The notes below the pieces were generated by a model. The model did no database searches, had not been told where the DNA came from, and saw only the letters and a list, made by a program, of their open reading frames with translations. Made by a program: the position numbers and the translations under genes. 6,071 bases of DNA from Pseudomonadota bacterium (lineage in GTDB: Bacteria > Pseudomonadota > Alphaproteobacteria > Acetobacterales > Acetobacteraceae): positions 1 to 6,071 of the forward strand of contig JAJZFF010000114.1 in assembly GCA_021805485.1 (NCBI GenBank), read 5' to 3'. Below are positions 1-4,854 of this stretch, piece after piece; the first letter of the stretch is position 1, and each line of letters begins with the position of its first letter.

Positions 1-211
1 TCCGATCTGAAACGTCCTCGGCGGCGCGGCGCTGCGCCCCGTCGAGTTGCGCCGGGGCGGCCGCGCGGGCGGCGAGGAACCGCTCCAGTGCGCCCGCCTT
101 GGGCTCGGCGAGCGTGGCCGCCCGGCCGAGATCGAGCGCCTTCAGCGCCGCGTTCTCGGCGGCGAGCGTGTCCGCGAGCGCCACGGCGGCAAGGATCAGC
201 TCGGGGGTCAC
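1..211 (-). CDS. Small coiled-coil-like protein, possible FlgN-type flagellar chaperone (3' end outside window)
   Basis: Partial gene: the reading frame starts at a GTG (211-209) and stays open to the window edge, giving 70 residues. The start is supported by a GGAGG (minus strand, 219-223) 7 bases upstream and by a GTGA overlap with the stop of the rod-binding gene, which implies translational coupling. The visible protein begins MTPELILAAVALADTLAAEN and is rich in Ala, Leu and Glu, with charged residues spaced as in an amphipathic helix or coiled coil; no signal peptide or membrane segment is seen. In alphaproteobacterial clusters a FlgN-like protein, a cytoplasmic export chaperone for hook-filament junction proteins, often follows the rod-binding gene. 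That context, plus the helical composition, is the reason for the suggestion. There is no diagnostic motif, so the gene is well supported but its function is only inferred. Confidence 0.6.
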   Translation of the reverse strand, partial: MTPELILAAVALADTLAAENAALKALDLGRAATLAEPKAGALERFLAARAAAPAQLDGAQRRAAEDVSDR

Positions 212-591
212 TGGCGGGCCTCCATCGGGACCGCAGATTGCGGTGAAAAAGATGAACCGATTGTTGCCGCACCGGCCGCACCCCCGGTGCCGCTCTGCTT
301 CGCTTCCTGCAGCCGCAGCATTTCCTGCAGCACCGGGCGGGCGATGCCCAGCCCGCCGTGGCTCGCGATCATCTTGGACATCTCCGTGATCAGCATGGGT
401 TGCCAGGTCTTCTCGGCGTCGCCGCCGCCGAAGAGCGAATGGGAGAGATCGACGGTGTCGAACATCGGCTGCAGCATCTGGCCGATCGCCATGGCCTCGA
501 AATCTCCCGCCGTCTTTTCGGCCCGCGCAACGGCAGCCGGCGGCAAGCGGGTCGTCGGTGCGGCAGGCGCGGGAAGGAGTTGCCCGGCCAT
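208..591 (-). CDS. flgJ: Rod-binding protein (FlgJ N-terminal domain / CheL type)
   Basis: A 127-residue protein equivalent to the N-terminal domain of FlgJ, which acts as a cap or scaffold during rod assembly in the periplasm. Residues about 29-97 carry the rod-binding signature: DFEAM at 30-34, QMLQPMF at 38-44, FGGGDAEKTWQPML at 54-67, and KMIASHGGLGIA at 73-84, ending in a helix with LRLQEAK. The muramidase domain of enterobacterial FlgJ is absent. This is usual in alphaproteobacteria, where the short form is called CheL in Caulobacter. The ends (1-28 and 98-127) are Pro/Ala- and Gly/Ala/Ser-rich and probably disordered. No signal peptide is evident, as expected for a protein exported by the flagellar secretion system. 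The ATG (591-589) shares one base with the flgI stop (TGATG), with AAGG 7 bases upstream, so translation is probably coupled to flgI. Family assignment is firm; the symbol is by homology to the domain only. Confidence 0.9.
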   Translation of the reverse strand: MAGQLLPAPAAPTTRLPPAAVARAEKTAGDFEAMAIGQMLQPMFDTVDLSHSLFGGGDAEKTWQPMLITEMSKMIASHGGLGIARPVLQEMLRLQEAKQSGTGGAAGAATIGSSFSPQSAVPMEARQ

Positions 592-1703
592 CAGCGCACC
601 TTCAGCTCGGCCTGCAGCGCCCCGGCCGACTTGATCGCTTGCAGGATGGTGATCATGTCGCGCGGGCCGACGCCGAGCGAATTCAGGTTGGTGACGAGAT
701 CCTGCAGCGTCGTTCCGGCGCCGAGCACCGCCAGCTTGTGGTCCCGCCCGTCGTTGATCTGCACGTTGGTGCGCGGCACGACCACCGTCTGGCCGCCGGA
801 GAGCGGGCCGGGCTGGCTCACCTGCGGGGTCTCGGTCACGCGGATGGTGAGGTTGCCCTGCGCGATCGCGACCGTGCTGACCCGCACATTGCTGCCCATG
901 ACGATCGTGCCGGTGGCCTCGTCGATGACGACAACCGCCGGCGTGTCCGGCCGCACGGTGAGGTCTTCGATGCGCGCCAGCGTGTCCACCGGCTGGCGGC
1001 CGGTGAGGTCCACCGTCACCGTGCGCAGGTCGCTCACCGAGGCCGCCCCATTGCCGAGCACCTGGTTGATGGCCGCAGCGACCCGCTCGCCGGTGGTGAT
1101 GTCCGGATTGCGCAGGCCGAGGCGCAGCGTCTTCATGCTGGCCATCTCGAAGGGCACTTCGCGCTCGATCGTCGCTCCGTTCGGGATCCGCCCGGTCGTC
1201 GGAATGTTGCGCGTGACCTTCTGCGCCGCGCCGGCGGCGACGATGGCACCCGTGACGAGCGCGCCTTGCGCCACCGCATAGACCTCGCCGTCGGCCGCGA
1301 GCAGCGGTGTCACCATCAGCGTGCCGCCGGTGAGATCCTTGGCGTCGCCGAGGCTGGAGACAGTGACGTCGATATGCTCGCCGTTGCGCACGAAGGGGGG
1401 CAGGTTGGTCGTCACCATCACCGCGGCGATATTTTTCGTCGACAGGCTGGCGGCGAGGTCGCGGGTGTTGACGCCGAGCCGCTCGAGCATGCCGACCAGG
1501 GATTGGCGGGTGAACAGCGCGTTCATCAGATTGTCGCCGGTGCCGTTCAGCCCCACCACCAGCCCGTAGCCGACGAGCTGGTTTTCCCGCACGCCCTCGA
1601 CATCGGTGATGTCCTTGATACGGATCTGCGCCGTTGCGGCGTGCGGGCCGAACGCGGCGAGGCCGAGGACGAGTCCCACCAGCAGACAGACGAGACGGGG
1701 CAC
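591..1703 (-). CDS. flgI: Flagellar P-ring protein precursor FlgI
   Basis: FlgI forms the P-ring, the periplasmic bushing around the flagellar rod at the peptidoglycan layer. The 370-residue product matches the usual family length. Residues 1-25 form a Sec signal peptide: a hydrophobic LVCLLVGLVLGLAAF stretch and a cleavage motif ATA followed by Gln26. The mature protein opens with the hallmark RIKDITDVEGVRENQLVGYG and LVVGLNGTGD, and ends with the conserved LGVGPRDMITILQAIKSAG and ALQAELKVR. The chosen start is the GTG at 1703-1701: AAGGAG lies 5 bases upstream and the signal peptide begins directly there. A TTG at 1733 in the same frame would only add charged residues before the signal peptide and has no comparable site. 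The gene is first in a unit with the rod-binding gene (one-base overlap at the stop) and the possible flgN. A sigma-54 promoter 115-129 bases upstream is predicted to drive it. Confidence 0.97.
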   Translation of the reverse strand: MPRLVCLLVGLVLGLAAFGPHAATAQIRIKDITDVEGVRENQLVGYGLVVGLNGTGDNLMNALFTRQSLVGMLERLGVNTRDLAASLSTKNIAAVMVTTNLPPFVRNGEHIDVTVSSLGDAKDLTGGTLMVTPLLAADGEVYAVAQGALVTGAIVAAGAAQKVTRNIPTTGRIPNGATIEREVPFEMASMKTLRLGLRNPDITTGERVAAAINQVLGNGAASVSDLRTVTVDLTGRQPVDTLARIEDLTVRPDTPAVVVIDEATGTIVMGSNVRVSTVAIAQGNLTIRVTETPQVSQPGPLSGGQTVVVPRTNVQINDGRDHKLAVLGAGTTLQDLVTNLNSLGVGPRDMITILQAIKSAGALQAELKVR

Positions 1704-1708
1704 GGTTG

Positions 1709-1714
1709 CTCCTT
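1709..1714 (-). promoter_or_regulatory. Ribosome binding site that fixes the flgI start
   Basis: AAGGAG on the minus strand, 5 bases before the GTG at 1703. It supports GTG over the upstream in-frame TTG at 1733. Confidence 0.85.
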
Positions 1715-1781
1715 CGCGGTAGCGGCGCGTCAACGTTTCTCCGGTACGCTGTGCGCCCTCTGGCCATGCTCAGCGCCCGGC

Positions 1782-1803
1782 GGCTCACCCGACGCGGTGA
1801 GCC
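1782..1803 (-). promoter_or_regulatory. Hairpin at the predicted 5' end of the flgI mRNA
   Basis: GGCTCACC and GGTGAGCC form a perfect 8-bp stem around a 6-base loop (1790-1795). If the sigma-54 promoter at 1818-1832 is used, transcription would start near 1806, so the hairpin would occupy about +4 to +25 of the leader. A stem at the extreme 5' end can protect an mRNA from decay; this role is inferred. There is no T-run after it on either strand, so it does not look like a terminator. Confidence 0.55.
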
Positions 1804-1817
1804 TGGCGAGGGGGTTC

Positions 1818-1832
1818 GCAAGAGCCGTGCCA
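1818..1832 (-). promoter_or_regulatory. Sigma-54 (RpoN) promoter for flgI
   Basis: Minus-strand TGGCACGGCTCTTGC matches the sigma-54 consensus TGGCACG-N4-TTGC at every fixed position. The GG (1831-1830) and GC (1819-1818) are separated by exactly 10 bases, the required -24/-12 spacing. It points toward flgI and predicts a start site near 1806 and a leader of about 103 bases. Sigma-54 drives middle and late basal-body genes in Caulobacter and relatives, and flgI is such a gene. Activation would need an enhancer-binding protein, probably FlbD; a candidate site is at 1909-1932. Confidence 0.85.
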
Positions 1833-1908
1833 TCCGCTCGCGGCCGCGCAGGCGCCGTTCGCGGCCGGGAATCGGGCCTCCACCGGGGGGCGCGCGGCGG
1901 AGCGAGGT

Positions 1909-1932
1909 CGGCAGGACGTGCCGGGCGGCACG
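1909..1932. promoter_or_regulatory. Overlapping inverted repeats, candidate enhancer/operator between fliX and flgI
   Basis: Two dyads share the central TGCCG (1919-1923). CGGCA-N5-TGCCG spans 1909-1923, and the perfect 7-bp CGTGCCG-GG-CGGCACG spans 1917-1932. The element is 103-126 bases upstream of the predicted flgI start site, the usual distance for a sigma-54 enhancer, and 28 bases upstream of the fliX ATG, where binding could also repress fliX. A FlbD-type activator is the natural candidate, but the binding protein is not shown by the sequence. It could instead fold as a hairpin in the fliX leader. Confidence 0.45.
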
Positions 1933-1960
1933 GACGAATAGGAAAAAGGAGCCGGGCAGG

Positions 1961-2371
1961 ATGAGCGGGGTCGGACGGGTTGGCGGGGCCACGCCGCTGG
2001 CAAGGGTCGGAGCGCGGGCGGGCGCCGCGGGCAGCGGCTTCACGGTCCGGACCGAAGCCGGGGCCGCCGGCGCGCCGGTACCGGCGAGCGTCGGGATCGG
2101 CGCCCTGGACGGGCTGCTGGCGCTCCAGGAGACGATGGACGCGGAAGTGACCGACCGCGAAGCGCGTCGGCATGGCCAGGCGATGCTGGCAGCGCTCGCG
2201 GCCTTGCAGCGGGCCCTGCTCGCCGATGGCGGGCAGGACGAAGCGCTCGCGCATCTCGCCGGGCTCGCCGCCGCCACGCCGCTGGCCGCGGATCCGGCGT
2301 TGCGCGCCGCGGTCGGTGCGATCGCACTGCGCGCGCAGGTAGAGCTCGCGAAGCGGGCGGCCCGGCCGTAG
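1961..2371 (+). CDS. fliX: Flagellar assembly regulator FliX
   Basis: FliX is a small alphaproteobacterial regulator. In Caulobacter it couples early flagellar assembly to activity of FlbD, the activator of sigma-54 flagellar promoters. The product is 136 residues, close to the Caulobacter protein. Residues 1-45 are Gly/Ala-rich and low complexity, as in the family. The conserved part runs from about 46 to 132: GALDGLLALQE at 47-57, a basic helix with REARRHGQAML at 66-76, LQRALLADG at 82-90, DPALRAAV at 111-118 and RAQVELAKR at 124-132. No signal peptide or membrane segment is seen, consistent with a cytosolic role. The ATG at 1961 is chosen because AAGGAG (1946-1951) lies 9 bases upstream; the open frame extends to 1634 but runs antisense through the flgI leader. 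It is divergent from flgI and upstream of dksA. I could not recognise a sigma-70 or CtrA-type promoter for it. Confidence 0.9.
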   Translation: MSGVGRVGGATPLARVGARAGAAGSGFTVRTEAGAAGAPVPASVGIGALDGLLALQETMDAEVTDREARRHGQAMLAALAALQRALLADGGQDEALAHLAGLAAATPLAADPALRAAVGAIALRAQVELAKRAARP

Positions 2372-2376
2372 TGAAA

Positions 2377-2401
2377 TGACTTGCATGTCAATCTCTTGAC
2401 A
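2377..2401. promoter_or_regulatory. Inverted repeat cluster upstream of the dksA promoter, candidate operator
   Basis: TGTCAA-N4-TTGACA is a perfect 6-bp dyad at 2386-2401. A further TGAC at 2377-2380 pairs with GTCA at 2387-2390, and lies exactly 20 bases before the TGAC at 2397, about two helical turns. The patch is AT-rich against GC-rich surroundings and starts 5 bases after the fliX stop. Its centre is near -68 relative to the predicted dksA start, a position typical of activator sites. The regulator is unknown. The stem is too weak and lacks a T-run for a terminator of fliX. Confidence 0.4.
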
Positions 2402-2426
2402 CATGGCGGGCGAGGCGGCGCGCCTC

Positions 2427-2455
2427 TTGGCGCGGCGCCGGGGCGCCGCTATAAG
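2427..2455 (+). promoter_or_regulatory. Sigma-70-like promoter for dksA
   Basis: A -35 box TTGGCG (2427-2432), a 17-base spacer and a -10 box TATAAG (2450-2455, within GCTATAAG) resemble the alphaproteobacterial housekeeping pattern. The predicted start near 2462 gives a leader of about 85 bases. dksA can therefore be expressed without the flagellar hierarchy, although readthrough from fliX is also possible. Confidence 0.6.
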
Positions 2456-2503
2456 CCGGGCCAACTCACGGCCGCGGGGCAGCCCGGGCCCGACGCGGAC
2501 CGG

Positions 2504-2531
2504 TCTCTGCCCGGCCTCCGCCCGGCAGAGA
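2504..2531 (+). promoter_or_regulatory. Hairpin abutting the dksA ribosome binding site
   Basis: TCTCTGCC (2504-2511) pairs perfectly with GGCAGAGA (2524-2531), leaving a 12-base loop that may form two more pairs past a C-C mismatch. The last base of the right arm is the first A of the AGGAGG at 2531-2536. The stem could influence ribosome access to dksA. This is inferred from position only. Confidence 0.45.
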
Positions 2532-2536
2532 GGAGG
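2531..2536 (+). promoter_or_regulatory. Ribosome binding site that fixes the dksA start
   Basis: AGGAGG lies 10 bases before the ATG at 2547 and 13 before a second ATG at 2550. It rules out the upstream in-frame ATG at 2403, which would place the promoter inside the gene. Confidence 0.8.
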
Positions 2537-2546
2537 ACGGTTCGAC

Positions 2547-2963
2547 ATGATGGTGACCCTGCCGCCTGACTATCGGCCCTCGGAGGACGAGGCCTTCATG
2601 AATCCGCTGCAGCTCGAATATTTCCGCCGGCGCCTGCTGCGCTGGCGGTCGGATCTGCTGCGCGAGGCCGATGGCACGCTGGCGAGCCTCTCCGAGGGGG
2701 GCATCAGCGAGGCGGACATTACTGATCGCGCCAGCGTCGAGACCGACCGCGCGCTGGAGCTGCGCACCCGCGACCGCGCCCGCAAGCTGATCACCAAGAT
2801 CGACCAGGCGCTGCAGCGGATCGAGACCGGCAGTTATGGCTATTGCGAGGAGACCGGCGAGCCGATCGGCCTGCGCCGACTCGAAGCCCGTCCCATTGCC
2901 ACTCTCTCGATCGAGGCGCAGGAGCGCCACGAGCGCATGGAGCGCGTGCATCGGGACGATTGA
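2547..2963 (+). CDS. dksA: RNA polymerase-binding transcription factor DksA, one-cysteine form
   Basis: DksA binds in the secondary channel of RNA polymerase and, with ppGpp, adjusts transcription to nutrient supply. The product is 138 residues. Residues about 20-97 form the long coiled coil. Its tip keeps the DxxDxA motif, with D57, D60 and A62 matching the two aspartates essential for activity in E. coli DksA, so it should be functional. The conserved ELRTRDRARKL and YGYCEETGEPIGLRRLEARP follow. The C4 zinc finger is mostly lost: only C100 remains, and the other three positions are T103, S121 and A124, with canonical spacing. This one-cysteine pattern is known from other alphaproteobacterial DksA proteins and implies no zinc site. 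A start at 2403 is open but would add an Arg/Gly-rich non-family extension. The gene lies downstream of fliX on the same strand with its own promoter, and converges on flgH. Confidence 0.95.
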   Translation: MMVTLPPDYRPSEDEAFMNPLQLEYFRRRLLRWRSDLLREADGTLASLSEGGISEADITDRASVETDRALELRTRDRARKLITKIDQALQRIETGSYGYCEETGEPIGLRRLEARPIATLSIEAQERHERMERVHRDD

Positions 2964-2972
2964 TAACAACGC

Positions 2973-3003
2973 GCCGAAGCCCCGACTCTTGCGGAGCTTC
3001 GGC
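2973..3003. terminator. Probable shared terminator between dksA and flgH
   Basis: GCCGAAGC (2973-2980) and GCTTCGGC (2996-3003) pair perfectly. After one C-A mismatch three more pairs follow, leaving a 7-base loop. The hairpin begins 10 bases after the dksA stop and lies 60 bases beyond the flgH stop in the other direction. No T-run follows on the plus strand; on the minus strand the following bases are only mildly T-rich. It fits a bidirectional terminator or mRNA 3'-end structure by position, but intrinsic termination is not certain. Confidence 0.55.
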
Positions 3004-3063
3004 CGACTGGTATGGGCGCCGGGCTGGCGGGTGGCGGCGCGCGCAGGTCCACGGCGAGACCGA

Positions 3064-3822
3064 TCAGAACGGCAGGATCGCCTGCAGCATCTGATCGCCC
3101 CAGCGCGGCACATTGACCTCGGTGAGCTGGCCGCGCCCGCCATAGATGATGCGCGCCTCCGCGATGCGGTCATCCATCACCGTGTTGTCACTGCGGATAT
3201 CCTCGGGGCGGATGACGCCCGTGACCATGAGCTGGCGCAGCTCGTCGTTCACACGCATCTCCTGCCGCGCGGCGACCACGAGATTGCCGTTCGGCAGCAC
3301 CTGCGTGATGGTCCCGGCGAGCTGCACGGTGACGTTCTCGTTGCGCTGGATCTGGCCGATGGTGGTGAGGTTGCTGCCGCTGCTGACGCCGGCGAGCGCG
3401 GCCGGGTTCGCGCCGGCGAGGATTTTCGGCAGGATCGTCTCCAGTCCGAACATGTTCGGCATGCCCATGGTCTCGGCGGCGGTTCGCTGCTGCATGGTGT
3501 TGTCGTTCATCGTCGCGGCGTGGGTCATGTTGACCTGGATGGTGACGATGTCGCCGACGCGGGCCGCGCGCTGGTCCTTGAAGAACGCGCGGGCTCCCGG
3601 CCGCCAGAGCGAGTTGGCCTGCGGCTGTGGCGGCGCGCTCGGCGCCGGCATGGGCATGGTGATCGGCCGCCAGTTCGGGTCGGTGGTCGGATTGGAGGTT
3701 GGCGTCAGCGCGGGTGGGCGGCCGACTTCGGACAGGCTGGTCAGCACGCCGCAGCCCGGCAGGAGCGCCGTCAGGGCGAGCGCGGCAACGACGCCGCGCG
3801 TGCGGTGCGCACGCGGTTTCAT
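3064..3822 (-). CDS. flgH: Flagellar L-ring lipoprotein FlgH
   Basis: FlgH builds the L-ring, the outer-membrane bushing of the flagellar rod. The 252-residue precursor has a lipoprotein signal: basic residues (KPRAHRTR), a hydrophobic VVAALALTALL stretch and the lipobox LPGC with Cys24 as the acylated residue. A Pro/Thr-rich linker (about 35-67) leads to the family signature ANSLWRPGARAFFKDQRA at 69-86, then VGDIVTIQV at 89-97. The C-terminal half has the expected beta-rich sequence (NLVVAARQEMRVNDELRQL, VTGVIRPEDI, IYGGRGQLTEV), ending QMLQAILPF. The ATG (3822-3820) overlaps the flgA stop as ATGA. Only a weak AGG precedes it, so translation probably depends on coupling to flgA. It is the last gene of the flgF-flgG-flgA-flgH run, and the hairpin at 2973-3003 is the likely end of the transcript. 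Confidence 0.97.
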   Translation of the reverse strand: MKPRAHRTRGVVAALALTALLPGCGVLTSLSEVGRPPALTPTSNPTTDPNWRPITMPMPAPSAPPQPQANSLWRPGARAFFKDQRAARVGDIVTIQVNMTHAATMNDNTMQQRTAAETMGMPNMFGLETILPKILAGANPAALAGVSSGSNLTTIGQIQRNENVTVQLAGTITQVLPNGNLVVAARQEMRVNDELRQLMVTGVIRPEDIRSDNTVMDDRIAEARIIYGGRGQLTEVNVPRWGDQMLQAILPF

Positions 3823-4847
3823 CGGTTGGCGACCTGCGGGCGATCATTCCAAGTCTGGCTGTTCCAAGTCTGGCTGTTCCAGTTTGGGCCGGACTGGGGC
3901 GGCACCATGGGCACGCTGCCCGGCACGACCCGCACGCCGCCCGGCTCGACGATCTCGGCCTGCACCACCGCGTGGCTCAGCGGGTTCAGGACCGCGATGC
4001 GCTCGCCAAGACCGCCGGCCTGCAGCGCCTCGCCCTCGGCGCGCATCGACAGCCCGCCGACATCGAGTTCGAGCGTGACGATACTGCCCTTGCGCACCAG
4101 TTCCGGCGCCACCAGCTCGGTCAGCGGGACCGGCTGACCGGGCACGACCACATGCCTGAGCGACCGCCCGACGACCTGCTCGGGCGCCTGGGCGGTTTCG
4201 GTCCCGATCTGGGTGGCCCGCACCCGGGCCATCTGGACATCGGCGGCGGAGATCACGGCGCCCGGCCAGAGCCGGCGCGCCAGCACCGGCACCGTGACGG
4301 TCGGTGCGGCGCGCCCACTCACCCTGGCCCGCTGCGGCGCCTCGCCGTTGGCGGTGACGCTGAGAACCGCGGCGAAGCGGCCCGCCGCCGCATCGTAGTC
4401 GAGCTGCTCGACGGCCGGCGCCGCGTCCGTGTCCGGGGTAACGATGAGCCGCGGCGTCAGCGGCAGGTCCACCGCGCAGTCGGTGGCACAGCCCGCACCG
4501 GCGAGGGCGGTCCGCAGTGCCCCGAGGATGGCTTCCTTCGGCACGGTCCGCCCCGGCCGCTCGAGCACGATGCGCTCGGTCTGCGTCGTCGGCGCCCAGT
4601 CGACGTGGAACTGGCGGGCGATGGCGGCCAGTTGCGCGGCGCCGACGACCAGCCGCCCACCCGGTGGTGGGCTCGGGCCCAGCACGCGTTCGGCTTCGGC
4701 GCCGGCATCGTCGAACAGATCGGCGAGCCGGACCTGCGGGCCGGCGAGCTGGGCCACCGAACGCAGGCTGGCGGCGGCGGCATCGGTGAGCACGCCGGCG
4801 GCGAGTGTGGTCGACAGCAGCAGCGTGGCGAGGTGGCGCGGGGGCAT
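3819..4847 (-). CDS. flgA: Flagellar basal body P-ring formation chaperone FlgA
   Basis: FlgA is a periplasmic chaperone needed for FlgI to assemble into the P-ring. The 342-residue precursor has an N-terminal signal peptide (hydrophobic LATLLLSTTLAAGVL, probable cleavage after AAA near residue 26). The N-terminal part has two nearby cysteines, C120 and C124, that could form a disulfide. The SAF domain starts near 185 (VPVLARRLWPGAVISAADVQ, then VVGRSLRHVVVPGQPV at 225-240), followed by the C-terminal beta domain (VRKGSIVTLEL at 251-261, NPLSHAVVQAEI at 288-299, GGVRVVPG at 303-310). The ATG at 4847 is preferred because GAGGAG (4855-4860) lies 7 bases upstream; a GTG at 4862 overlapping the flgG stop is possible and would add five residues. 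After the FlgA domain comes an unusual Asn/Gln/Trp tail (311-342) with a duplicated pentapeptide NSQTW. The longer N-terminal region is usual for alphaproteobacterial FlgA. Confidence 0.93.
   Translation of the reverse strand: MPPRHLATLLLSTTLAAGVLTDAAAASLRSVAQLAGPQVRLADLFDDAGAEAERVLGPSPPPGGRLVVGAAQLAAIARQFHVDWAPTTQTERIVLERPGRTVPKEAILGALRTALAGAGCATDCAVDLPLTPRLIVTPDTDAAPAVEQLDYDAAAGRFAAVLSVTANGEAPQRARVSGRAAPTVTVPVLARRLWPGAVISAADVQMARVRATQIGTETAQAPEQVVGRSLRHVVVPGQPVPLTELVAPELVRKGSIVTLELDVGGLSMRAEGEALQAGGLGERIAVLNPLSHAVVQAEIVEPGGVRVVPGSVPMVPPQSGPNWNSQTWNSQTWNDRPQVANR
3847..3887. repeat. 15-bp tandem repeat in the 3' end of flgA
   Basis: Two exact copies of TTCCAAGTCTGGCTG occupy 3847-3861 and 3862-3876, with a degenerate third start at 3877-3887. 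On the coding strand it gives NSQTW-NSQTW after PNW, so each unit ends in Trp and keeps the frame. The unit is lower in GC than the surroundings (8 of 15). It lies 25 bases before the flgH start codon on the minus strand. Confidence 0.85.
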
Positions 4848-4854
4848 CAGCCGG

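Noticed and set aside
1704..1733. Upstream TTG start for flgI
   Set aside because: It would add MTRRYREGAT before the signal peptide and lacks a good ribosome binding site, while the GTG at 1703 has AAGGAG at 5 bases.
1933..1945. A sigma-70 or CtrA promoter directly before fliX
   Set aside because: GAATAG is a poor -10 with no -35 partner, and there is no TTAA-N7-TTAA pair, so no fliX promoter is claimed.
558..1964. A 468-codon plus-strand open frame opposite flgI
   Set aside because: It lies antisense to an unmistakable FlgI. Its Arg/His/Gly-rich translation is typical of shadow frames in GC-rich DNA.
592..2391. Upstream extension of the rod-binding frame to a 727-codon minus-strand open frame
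   Set aside because: The extension is out of frame with flgI and antisense to fliX. Family similarity begins only after the ATG at 591, which has a ribosome binding site.
2396..2401. TTGACA as a consensus -35 box
   Set aside because: No -10-like sequence occurs at 16-18 bases downstream (GC-only there). It fits better as half of the dyad at 2386-2401.
2403..2546. 48-residue N-terminal extension of DksA
   Set aside because: It contains the predicted promoter and the AGGAGG, and its Arg/Gly-rich sequence is unlike the family.
3016..3040. GCGCCG/CGGCGC stem as a flgH terminator
   Set aside because: Only 6 bp with a 13-base loop in very GC-rich DNA and no T-run; the hairpin at 2973-3003 is better.
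2836..4137. A 433-codon plus-strand open frame across the dksA end, flgH and flgA
   Set aside because: It runs through three well-supported genes and the convergent gap, and the translation resembles no protein family.
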